This document shows positions 1 through 5,616 of a stretch of DNA of 8,800 nucleotides, piece after piece (within the stretch, counting starts at the first letter, position 1; each line of letters starts with the position of its first letter). Both the position numbers and the translations under genes were made by a program. Source of the stretch: Planctomycetota bacterium (GTDB lineage Bacteria > Planctomycetota > Phycisphaerae > Sedimentisphaerales > SM23-30); the NCBI GenBank assembly GCA_022705365.1, contig JAKJEP010000005.1, forward strand, positions 1 through 8,800, given 5' to 3'. A model generated the notes under the pieces. That model did no database searches. It was not told the origin of the DNA and saw nothing but the letters and a program-made list of their open reading frames with translations.

Positions 1-102
1 GCGCTGCGGGGCGAACAGCCTTTATATAGAACTCTCTCTCCCATGGTTTTCGCCCAGCCGGCCTTCCTGGCCAGCCGGGTGGAAATTCCCTTGCTTGCCC
101 TC

Positions 103-131
103 TTGACGGTTGTGAATCAGGATTATATATC
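103..131 (+). promoter_or_regulatory. Candidate sigma70-type promoter for the PEP-CTERM array
   Basis: TTGACG at 103-108 is followed after 17 bases by TATATC at 126-131; an overlapping TATATA at 124-129 is a second -10 choice. It lies about 120 bases before the first PEP-CTERM gene and would give a long leader. The rest of bases 1-254 shows no gene, only a direct repeat CCAGCCGG around 54-78. Motif match by eye only. Confidence 0.35.
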
Positions 132-254
132 CTGTTTTTCCCCTGCCTTTATCTTTTCCAATATCTCCCGCGCCCCGCCGAACCGGTGCTAAAAAGAATT
201 TTCAAAAATGTTTGATACGAAAAATAACTTTCTCTTAAAAAATAAGGAATAAAA

Positions 255-989
255 ATGAAAAAGATAATTTTAGCGACAATTCTAATCGGTCTTTTGCCCA
301 CAATATCGATGGCAGGATCGACTTTCACATTCAGCACCGCTCAATTGAGCCAACTGTGGCAAGTTTATGAAAATCCAACGAGCGCAGCCCCCTTAAATGA
401 AACTGGGAATTTGGTGGTTGGTCCGTATTCTCCTATGTTAGGTGCAGTAGGTTTCGCTGGTACATTGTATGATACTGGCAGTCCTGCAAACCCTTATTCT
501 CCTTTTGCGCAAATGCAGATTGGTACAAACTTCTGGGGTGTAGCTAGCAATACTGGTGAAGTTCCCCAGCTAACAGGACCTACTGTATTTGATTTAGGTG
601 TAGATGATCTTTCTGCATACGATGCTTATTCATTAACATTCTATAATGACAACGACGACACCACCTTGGTAAACCTGTATGTTAACACTGGCTGGACCGG
701 TGCTCCCGCAGATCCTGAAGGCGACAAATATTATGACAATGGATGGACTGCAATTGCACCAAAATCTTCAGCCACTTTGACAGTTGATTTAACAAGCGCT
801 GTAAATCTGAACCATGTTACTAATATTGGTTTCAATGTCGGTGCTAATTTAAATGGTGTTTCTCCTAATCCAAGCAATCCGGATGTTTTCCACATTTCGG
901 TATCCCCGATTCCTGCTCCCGGTGCGATTCTGCTGGGCAGCATTGGTGTTGGCCTGGTGGGCTGGCTGCGGAGAAGAAGGTCCCTGTAA
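255..989 (+). CDS. PEP-CTERM sorting domain protein 1 (exported, beta-rich, function unknown)
   Basis: A 244-residue exported protein. Residues 1-20 are a clear Sec signal peptide (KK, hydrophobic core, SMA before G21). Residues 22-215 are a Gly/Asn/Thr/aromatic-rich body that reads as a beta-sandwich. Residues 219-244 form the C-terminal sorting signal: IPAPG, a hydrophobic helix ending in GW, RRRR and SL. In the known PEP-CTERM/exosortase scheme, such a tail is cut and the protein delivered to the surface or matrix. The core motif here is PAP, not PEP. AAGGAA lies 8 bases before the ATG. The stretch at 118-198 aligns by eye with 91-200 of the fourth gene. The body uses AT-ending codons (TTA, TTG, ACT, CCT), while the tail uses CTG/GGC/GTG, a sharp switch within one ORF. 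First gene of a likely three-gene operon. No specific binding function can be assigned. Confidence 0.9.
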   Translation: MKKIILATILIGLLPTISMAGSTFTFSTAQLSQLWQVYENPTSAAPLNETGNLVVGPYSPMLGAVGFAGTLYDTGSPANPYSPFAQMQIGTNFWGVASNTGEVPQLTGPTVFDLGVDDLSAYDAYSLTFYNDNDDTTLVNLYVNTGWTGAPADPEGDKYYDNGWTAIAPKSSATLTVDLTSAVNLNHVTNIGFNVGANLNGVSPNPSNPDVFHISVSPIPAPGAILLGSIGVGLVGWLRRRRSL

Positions 990-1021
990 GGTAAGGAAAA
1001 TCTTCAAGAAAGGAGATTTTT

Positions 1022-1705
1022 ATGAAGAAGCTAGTTTTGTTTCTTCTCATATGTGCCATGATGGCCGTACCGGCTTTGGCTGGCCCAACAGATACTGTTA
1101 CGGGTGACTACCAAGGTTCGGTTTATGGACTGAGTTCCACAAGCACATTTGTGTGGGGCGCTCTTACTAAAAAGGTATATCCCATAATGCAGAAATGGGA
1201 TATAACGGCTTATTCTGGAGATGGGCAGTACATTAGTGATCCACTTCATACCTTCTGCGTTGATTTGGCTCAGAATGTTGTTGATCCTACCACCTTCACT
1301 TTAACAAGCTTAACTGGTTCACAGAGTGGTCAAATTTCTGCTCAAGAAGCCTCTTATCTGCGAGAATTGTGGGGTGAAAATTACGCAGGTATCAATGATT
1401 TTAACAGTGCTGCTAATTTCCAACTAGCCGCCTGGGAAATTGTTTTCGAAGATGGCACCTATGATATAACCTCTGGGAATTTTAAAATAACGAGCGGTTA
1501 TGGAACCGGCGCTGATGCAACCACTATCAACAATCTCATTGCAAGTGTGACAGATGCCGGTGGCACTTATGAATGGGGCTTGATTGCCTTATCGGATGGA
1601 CAGGATCTCCTGGGAGTAGTCCCAATTCCTGCTCCCGGTGCGATTCTGCTGGGCGGTATTGGTACGGCCCTGGTGGGCTGGCTGCGCCGCAGGCGTTCTC
1701 TGTAA
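1022..1705 (+). CDS. PEP-CTERM protein 2 with a possible Cys-Gln thioester-type domain
   Basis: A 227-residue exported protein. The signal peptide is residues 1-20 (ALA before G21) and the PAPGA-type sorting tail is residues 202-227. The body has the landmarks of TQXA/thioester-type domains: TFCVDL with Cys79, an alanine-rich helix around SYLREL (111-116), and FQLAAWEIVFE with Gln134 in a phi-Q-x-A-x-W setting. In known thioester domains the Cys and Gln side chains form an internal thioester that can bond covalently to host or matrix partners. The bond is inferred here, not shown. Cys79 is the only Cys in the mature protein (Cys11 is in the signal peptide). AAGGAG sits 6 bases before the ATG. 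The gene starts 32 bases after gene 1 and is 57 bases before gene 3, consistent with co-transcription. Alternative: a structural relative without the bond. Confidence 0.9.
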   Translation: MKKLVLFLLICAMMAVPALAGPTDTVTGDYQGSVYGLSSTSTFVWGALTKKVYPIMQKWDITAYSGDGQYISDPLHTFCVDLAQNVVDPTTFTLTSLTGSQSGQISAQEASYLRELWGENYAGINDFNSAANFQLAAWEIVFEDGTYDITSGNFKITSGYGTGADATTINNLIASVTDAGGTYEWGLIALSDGQDLLGVVPIPAPGAILLGGIGTALVGWLRRRRSL

Positions 1706-1727
1706 CCATGGTTTCGCAACCTCTCCA

Positions 1728-1747
1728 GGAACTCAAGGTAGAGTTCC
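1728..1747 (+). other. Intercistronic hairpin just before the RBS of PEP-CTERM gene 3
   Basis: GGAACTC (1728-1734) and GAGTTCC (1741-1747) form a perfect 7-bp stem with a 6-base loop AAGGTA. The AAGGAG ribosome site of the next gene begins three bases later (1751-1756). It has no U-tract, so it is not a terminator. It could tune expression of gene 3 or stabilise the upstream mRNA end; that role is inference. Confidence 0.45.
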
Positions 1748-1762
1748 AGAAAGGAGTATTGG

Positions 1763-2368
1763 ATGAAGTGTAGAAAATGGATTTTGCCGATAGGGATTGC
1801 GGCTCTGCTGGCCGTCTCGACCGTCAGCGCCAATACGACGCTGAGCGTTCCTTCGGAACTGGGTGTGATGACGCACAACCACTATTATATCTGGAAGGTC
1901 GCCCTCAGCACCCCCGCCGGCGGAGCGATCGAGTCGCTGCAGTTGACGCTGCCCGGCCTTTACAATGCCGATGAGGATGTCAATAACGTCCTCTACGTCA
2001 ATCTGCTGGGCCGGAATGAGCTGGCCGGTATCGCCTTTAACGAAAACGGTGTTTTCACGGGTGTCGATAATCCCAGCCAGGGAAACAGCATAGCCGTCTA
2101 TGGCGGCTATGAGCTGGACACCTATACGGACGCCGATGGGGCCATAACCAAAGGCGACTGGACCTACGTGTTCACGGCCGAGGATCTGGCCCTGATCAAT
2201 CAGGGTGCGGCGGCGGGAACTGTCCAGTTCGGGATCGGTTTCGACTCGGACTGCTGTTACATGTCGGTAACCAGAAGCGTTCCCCCGATTCCGGCGCCCG
2301 GCGCGATTCTGCTGGGCGGCATTGGTGTCGGCCTGGTGGGCTGGCTGCGGCGACGCAGAAGCCTGTAA
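1763..2368 (+). CDS. PEP-CTERM sorting domain protein 3 (exported, GC-rich codon use)
   Basis: A 201-residue exported protein. The signal peptide is residues 1-23 (KCRK start, VSA before N24) and the sorting tail is residues 176-201. The body has YYIWKVAL (41-48), a hydrophobic strand SLQLTLPGL, WTYVFTAEDLALINQ (133-147) and GIGFDSDCCY (157-166). The WTYVFTAEDL then GFDSDC order resembles a repeating pattern I recall in other PEP-CTERM proteins, probably a metal-binding beta-sandwich; that resemblance is from memory. Cys164-Cys165 are adjacent, so a vicinal disulfide or metal site is possible. AAGGAG is 6 bases before the ATG, behind a hairpin. Codon use is GC-rich (CTG, GCC, GTC, GGC), clearly unlike the AT-leaning bodies of genes 1 and 2 in the same apparent operon. 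This suggests a different origin or age. Function unknown. Confidence 0.9.
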   Translation: MKCRKWILPIGIAALLAVSTVSANTTLSVPSELGVMTHNHYYIWKVALSTPAGGAIESLQLTLPGLYNADEDVNNVLYVNLLGRNELAGIAFNENGVFTGVDNPSQGNSIAVYGGYELDTYTDADGAITKGDWTYVFTAEDLALINQGAAAGTVQFGIGFDSDCCYMSVTRSVPPIPAPGAILLGGIGVGLVGWLRRRRSL

Positions 2369-2431
2369 GGCAAATTGATTGTGTAAAACGGAAAATATGG
2401 TCAGGCGGTCGCTAACGGGCGATCGCCTGAT
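2352..2431 (+). repeat. Duplicated gene end plus downstream hairpin, copy 1
   Basis: Bases 2352-2393, spanning the last codons, stop and 3' flank of gene 3, are identical over 42 bases to 3194-3235 after gene 4. Similarity continues through a hairpin: 2401-2412 pairs with 2419-2430 (12 bp, one G-U) with loop TAACGG. Including the upstream tail codons, the duplicated stretch is about 145 bases. The hairpin lacks a U-tract, so it may be an mRNA 3' stabiliser or a factor-assisted terminator. Confidence 0.8.
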
Positions 2432-2496
2432 CGTCTCCGTGTTTGGATTAAAATTTTAACGCCTTTTTAAAATGAGACGAGAAAAGGATGGAAAAT

Positions 2497-3210
2497 ATGA
2501 AAAACATCTTGTTTGGCTTTTTGATGATTCCGATGATTGGCAGCATCGTGTGGGCCAATCCTGACTTCACGATCCCCGAAAGCAAGCTGTTAAGCAGCGA
2601 GTTTGCAGCAAAAGCATGGGGTTCGGCTACGGTTAGCCGCACTGATGTAGCGGGCAGCGCGGTTGAGTTCCGTTTCACCGGCCTTACAGATGCTGGAACG
2701 GGATTGAAAGACGATTATTCGGTTGAAACGGTTTATGGACAGATACTTCCCAGTCACGGCAATGGCAATTTTTCCAACTTCAGTGGATATACCCTCGGAT
2801 TCAAAAATGTGGGAGCCAGCGATGTAAAGGTAAGCCTGTTTATAACTACCGGGTTTACCGGTGCTAGCGGTACCCCTTCGAATAATGGGACAAACAACAC
2901 GTTCTGGCAATCAAGTTGGCAGACGATTCAGCAGGGTGAGTATAAGGTGGTCCACCTTGACTTTGACAGTGCCATTCCGTGGGGTATTGGGGATAACTTA
3001 TACCCGCACACTCAGGGACTCGATGGTGTAGCTACTGCTATCAATGCGTTTGATCGCAAAGAAGTCAGTGCCATTGGTTTTGAGGTTCGTGGTTCCGGGG
3101 CAGGAACTCTTCTGGTTTCTCCCGCAACGATTCCGGCTCCCGGTGCGATTCTGCTGGGTGGGATTGGTGTCAGCCTGGTGGGCTGGCTGCGGAGACGCAG
3201 AAGCCTGTAA
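2497..3210 (+). CDS. PEP-CTERM sorting domain protein 4 (exported, paralogous to protein 1)
   Basis: A 237-residue exported protein counted from the ATG at 2497. An ATG at 2488 is in frame, but there GAAAAGG abuts the start with no spacing. For 2497 the same AGG is 9 bases away, and the protein then begins with a normal signal peptide (MKNILFGF..., VWA before N21). The tail is residues 212-237. The body aligns by eye with protein 1: GYTLGFKN (98-104) and LFITTGFTGA (114-123) match YSLTFYN and LYVNTGWTGA; SSWQTI (139-144) and VHLDFDSA (152-159) match NGWTAI and LTVDLTSA; EVSAIGFEV (189-197) matches HVTNIGFNV. The shared fold looks like a galactose-binding-type or CBM-like sandwich, an inference. 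The stop codon and 3' flank are a near copy of those of gene 3. Function unknown. Confidence 0.9.
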   Translation: MKNILFGFLMIPMIGSIVWANPDFTIPESKLLSSEFAAKAWGSATVSRTDVAGSAVEFRFTGLTDAGTGLKDDYSVETVYGQILPSHGNGNFSNFSGYTLGFKNVGASDVKVSLFITTGFTGASGTPSNNGTNNTFWQSSWQTIQQGEYKVVHLDFDSAIPWGIGDNLYPHTQGLDGVATAINAFDRKEVSAIGFEVRGSGAGTLLVSPATIPAPGAILLGGIGVSLVGWLRRRRSL

Positions 3211-3272
3211 GGCAAATTGATTGTGTAAAACGGAATACTGGTCAGGCGGTCGCCCATGGGCGATCGCCTGAT
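3194..3272 (+). repeat. Duplicated gene end plus downstream hairpin, copy 2
   Basis: Second copy of the 3'-end duplication described at 2352-2431. Bases 3194-3235 match exactly, and the hairpin 3242-3253/3260-3271 has the same stem sequence, including the same G-U pair. The loop differs (CCATGG instead of TAACGG). Identical stems with changed loops are what selection on the hairpin, or recent duplication, would give. No U-tract follows. Confidence 0.8.
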
Positions 3273-3298
3273 TACCTCCGGATTGAAAAGAAATTTAT

Positions 3299-3321
3299 TG
3301 GTATGAGCATTGCTCCTACCA
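3299..3321 (+). other. Short hairpin between PEP-CTERM genes 4 and 5
   Basis: TGGTA.GAGC (3299-3308) pairs with GCTC.TACCA (3312-3321) around a 3-base ATT loop, with one mismatch. It lies in the 193-base gap upstream of gene 5, after the gene 4 hairpin. It could be an operator or leader structure for gene 5. No U-tract and no clear promoter pair were found beside it. Confidence 0.35.
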
Positions 3322-3403
3322 GTAAAGAACCATGAGGAAGTTTTTTTGTTTTTATGTTTTGCAACGTGTAAATTTGTGTTTAATTTTTTGAAATGGAGAA
3401 AAG

Positions 3404-4180
3404 ATGAAAAAGGTAAGAGTCTCAACTGTAATTTCAGCAGTATCGATATTTTTTTGCATGAGCGGTTTCGTTCAGGCTGGCCCGACCTGGAGACAGGTTG
3501 ACTTCACTGATCTAGTAGGAGGCGGTATTTCCTATAGCGCAACTGGCAGCAATGTTGTTGTGGATGGTACCGCTTTTTACGACAAAGTCGAAGCATATGG
3601 CAATCCGGTGAGTTTTCAAAAGATAGGTGGTGACGGCGATAACGACCCGGTAAAAGGTAACTTTGCGATGTTTGGTGTTTTCAAATATAACGATGCATCT
3701 AACGTTCTAGGTTGGGTGATGAGCAATCCCGACACTCTGATGGCCTACGAAATCAGAGCCTGGGGCGTGAACCTGGATCTGGATTGTGATGGAGATGGTG
3801 ATATAGTCGATCATTTCACACTGAACGCTACGGATATGTCCGGAGTGGATTATCTCAAGGCGACTTTTACAGATATTTCCCAATGGGGTTGTACCGAATT
3901 AGCCCCCGGAGTATGGGTAGATATTGCTTTGGATCCAGTTAAATACCCAAGTCAGGTTGCTCTGAGTGTAGTCATTGATGGTTTTACTACTGATAATTGG
4001 CCAAGTATAGACGCCTATTTAATGGCTGGCGAATTAATCGGCCCATATCCAGATAATGGCGGTTATTGGACACCTGGTTCCGGTATCCGTGTTGCTGCTA
4101 TCCCCGCCCCCGGTGCGATTCTGCTGGGCGGAATTGGTGTCAGTCTGGTGGGCTGGCTGCGGCGGAGAAAGACGCTGTAA
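3404..4180 (+). CDS. PEP-CTERM sorting domain protein 5 with an Asp-rich calcium-type loop
   Basis: A 258-residue exported protein. The signal peptide is residues 1-25 (KK.R start, VQA before G26) and the PAPGA-type sorting tail is residues 233-258, here ending RRRKTL. The mature protein begins GPT, like protein 2. Residues 125-136 read DLDCDGDGDIVD. This spacing of Asp at every second position with Gly resembles EF-hand, dockerin or thrombospondin-3-type calcium loops, so calcium binding is plausible. GGDGDNDP (75-82) is a second acidic loop. The rest is beta-rich and unassigned. Two mature Cys, 128 and 163, could form a disulfide. GGAGA lies 4 bases before the ATG. A 193-base gap and hairpins separate it from gene 4, so it may be its own transcript. 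Last gene of the array. Function unknown. Confidence 0.9.
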   Translation: MKKVRVSTVISAVSIFFCMSGFVQAGPTWRQVDFTDLVGGGISYSATGSNVVVDGTAFYDKVEAYGNPVSFQKIGGDGDNDPVKGNFAMFGVFKYNDASNVLGWVMSNPDTLMAYEIRAWGVNLDLDCDGDGDIVDHFTLNATDMSGVDYLKATFTDISQWGCTELAPGVWVDIALDPVKYPSQVALSVVIDGFTTDNWPSIDAYLMAGELIGPYPDNGGYWTPGSGIRVAAIPAPGAILLGGIGVSLVGWLRRRKTL

Positions 4181-4182
4181 GA

Positions 4183-4275
4183 TGACGCCAGCGTCCAAAG
4201 CTCTTCGACCCCTTGTTATGGGGGAGCCAGAGTGAGTTTTTGGATGACGGAATCGGCTTTTGGCGGTTCCGTCAA
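4183..4275 (+). repeat. Structured intergenic repeat, copy A
   Basis: First of three related units. It begins TGACGCCAGCGTC and ends GGCGGTTCCGTCAA. Inside are CCCC-TTGTTAT-GGGG, then GGAGCC that can pair with GGTTCC near the end, and GACGGAA/TTCCGTC (7 bp). Copy C matches almost base for base except around the second arm. Strand is nominal, as the unit is nearly self-complementary at its ends. Starts 3 bases after the stop of gene 5. Confidence 0.75.
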
Positions 4276-4302
4276 GATAATGGCAAACTCGAATATTTGT
4301 TA

Positions 4303-4344
4303 CCCTGGCGTCATGCTGTAGGAATTGGCAGGATGATGCCAGGG
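4303..4344 (+). other. Long-stem hairpin between repeat copies A and B
   Basis: CCCTGGCGTCAT (4303-4314) pairs with ATGATGCCAGGG (4333-4344): 12 bp with one G-U, loop of 18 bases. The GCCAG/TGACG words echo the start of repeat copies A and C, so it may be a rearranged relative of the repeat. No U-tract follows directly. Confidence 0.5.
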
Positions 4345-4366
4345 AACGTTTATAGTCCATAAAGAC

Positions 4367-4442
4367 AAGCGCTTCGGCCACCATGTTCGTGGGGAGCCGG
4401 AGTGAGTTTTGGGATGACGAAATCGGCTTTTGACGGTTCCGC
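4367..4442 (+). repeat. Structured intergenic repeat, copy B (diverged left end)
   Basis: Matches copies A and C from the first inner hairpin onward (GGGGAGCCGGAGTGAGTTTT, then ATCGGCTTTT and CGGTTCCG) but lacks the TGACGCCAGCGTC start. The first hairpin reads CCAC-CATGTTC-GTGG instead of CCCC...GGGG, so one base pair has changed on both sides, which preserves the stem. Confidence 0.65.
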
Positions 4443-4683
4443 CGGATATACGGACTGCCGGGCAAATCGGCAAGGGCCTGGTTCGCAGGTTGGGCGGGAG
4501 GTTGGCGTTTAGTGCCGTAACCCCAGCGTTCAGAATATCTTACGTACTATTTTCCCTTTCGCCGGCCGCGTGCGTCTGTTTCCAGCCCGAAAAAGGCTCC
4601 GCCACCGGCTGGGCGGAACGTAATTTTCTTGCAAAACCGGCCTGTCGGAGGTAGGGTAATCGGAAATTTGGCAGAGTGTGTTT
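4443..4683. other. Gene-free spacer between repeat copies B and C
   Basis: I see no convincing gene here. ORFs on either strand lack ribosome sites and run through the repeats. The stretch around 4578-4620 is GC-rich and can fold (AGCC...GGCT words), but I recognise no known riboswitch or RNA family. Confidence 0.5.
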
Positions 4684-4775
4684 TGACGCCAGCGTCAAAA
4701 GCTCCCGGACCCCTTGTTATGGGGGAACCAGAGTGAGTTTTGGGTGTCAACGTTGACTTTTGGCGGTTCCGTCAA
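4684..4775 (+). repeat. Structured intergenic repeat, copy C, next to tRNA-Ser
   Basis: Closest to copy A. The left end is a perfect palindrome, TTTTGACGC-CA-GCGTCAAAA (4681-4700). The ACCCCTTGTTATGGGGG hairpin follows, then GGAACC able to pair perfectly with GGTTCC (GGAGCC in A and B), and the palindrome GTCAACGTTGAC (4746-4757). TTGACG at 4683 and CGTCAA at 4770-4775 could close the whole unit. It ends 9 bases before the tRNA. Confidence 0.75.
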
Positions 4776-4784
4776 TCCATACCT

Positions 4785-4869
4785 GGATGAGTGGCCGAGT
4801 GGTTTAAGGCGACGGTCTTGAAAACCGTTTTACCGTAAGGTAACGGGGGTTCGAATCCCTCCTCATCCG
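4785..4869 (+). tRNA. tRNA-Ser, anticodon UGA
   Basis: An 85-base class II tRNA. The acceptor stem GGATGAG (4785-4791) pairs with CTCATCC (4862-4868), with discriminator G at 4869. The anticodon stem ACGGT/ACCGT encloses loop CTTGAAA with anticodon TGA at 4819-4821, reading UCA serine codons. A long variable arm (ACCGTAAGGT region) is present, as expected for serine. The T arm is GGGGG-TTCGAAT-CCCTC. CCA is not encoded. A run of seven T follows at about 4874-4880 and may help end transcription. Confidence 0.97.
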
Positions 4870-5067
4870 TTCTCTTTTTTTCGCAGAAACGCGGTCTTTG
4901 GCTCGAAAATGCGGTTTTAAAGGAAATCTCTTTTTTTGCCATGTATCCATTAATGGGAATGTAAGAGAGGATGTGGTGCTATGGAAAAACCCGAGAAGCC
5001 CTCTTCGCTGTGGTTTTGCGTGTCGATGCAGCCGTGACCGACAGGGAAAAACAAGGGATTGCTGAGT
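4870..5067. other. Spacer after tRNA-Ser with a possible broken small ORF
   Basis: No firm gene. An ATG at 4981 opens an 18-codon ORF ending at TGA 5035-5037. The same frame then stays open to 5193, so reading through that single TGA would give one ORF of about 70 codons. A Trp-to-stop change is one explanation; chance is another. No RNA family recognised. Confidence 0.35.
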
Positions 5068-5193
5068 ATGCCCAACCATGGAACGGCCATCGGGCGGGAA
5101 AATGGCATAAAGGATAATACTGCCGCGCCGGCCATTTCGGGAGGCCGGATGGCGGAGATGACGGCAGCCCGATTCAAGCGAAAGGATTTATGA
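5068..5193 (+). CDS. Possible small ORF overlapping the next start (ATGA)
   Basis: A 41-codon ORF beginning MPNHGTAIGREN and ending RFKRKDL. AAGGGA lies 9 bases before its ATG. Its TGA (5191-5193) overlaps the ATG at 5190 of the following membrane-protein ORF, the usual form of translational coupling. The product is hydrophilic and basic at the end, with no signal, helix span or motif I recognise. The open frame continues upstream to a TGA at 5035, so it may be the tail of a broken longer gene. It could be chance. Confidence 0.25.
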   Translation: MPNHGTAIGRENGIKDNTAAPAISGGRMAEMTAARFKRKDL

Positions 5194-5531
5194 TGGATGC
5201 GATTGGAACTGTGTTATATGCGTGTTATCCCATTCTGACGATAGTATTGATCGTGCTGGTCAGTACCCGGCCGGTTTTCCGCGGCCGGTTTTTTTTCCTC
5301 GGCTACCTTATCATTTCCCTTATTAACACACTCGTATGGACGGTCGTGCCGCTCTTACCCAGGTTTGGCATATTTTCCGACGGCAGTTTTTATCGATATT
5401 TGCAAATTCCATCCGTTCTTTTAAGTCTGGGCGGGTTTTGCCTGCTGATCCCCTTTGTTCTGGCTGCCGGGAGTTCCGACGGTTCTTTCCCGCCGGCGGA
5501 CACGCAGCGCGAACCCAGCCGAATACCCTGA
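5193..5531 (+). CDS. Small three-helix membrane protein, function unknown
   Basis: A 112-residue protein with three likely membrane spans: about 4-24, 34-55 and 71-92. A basic stretch (RPVFRGR, 26-32) between the first two suggests that loop is cytoplasmic; the tail 93-112 is polar and rich in Ser, Pro and Asp. No catalytic or binding motif stands out and I do not recognise the family. AAAGGA is 6 bases before the ATG at 5193; an in-frame ATG at 5190 is only 3 bases away, so 5193 is preferred. The sequence is clearly membrane-like throughout, which supports it being real. It is convergent with the DUF2617-like gene, and the gap between them holds a MITE-like element. Could be a short-lived or accessory membrane subunit, but nothing shows which. 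Confidence 0.65.
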   Translation: MDAIGTVLYACYPILTIVLIVLVSTRPVFRGRFFFLGYLIISLINTLVWTVVPLLPRFGIFSDGSFYRYLQIPSVLLSLGGFCLLIPFVLAAGSSDGSFPPADTQREPSRIP

Positions 5532-5616
5532 TACGGCGGCCCGGAGTGCATCGTGTTTTGCCGGACTGCAGCTATGTGCGGAATCGGCGCCGGCCAAGCC
5601 GGGCGGCAGGGGGGCA

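Noticed and set aside
1536..1878. Minus-strand ORFs across the PEP-CTERM tails with similar protein segments at several genes
   Set aside because: They are reverse-complement shadows of the conserved tail DNA. They lack ribosome sites, and their similarity follows from the sense-strand repeat.
2401..2430. Hairpins after genes 3 and 4 as intrinsic terminators
   Set aside because: Stems are strong but neither is followed by a U-tract, so I call them only hairpins.
4183..4775. Three repeats considered as a CRISPR array
   Set aside because: Units are 76-93 bases long, spaced by 91 and 241 bases, and diverged. That is not the regular repeat-spacer pattern, and no cas gene is present.
4785..4869. 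tRNA-Ser as an integration site of a genomic island
   Set aside because: No integrase and no duplicated 3' tRNA end seen downstream within the window.
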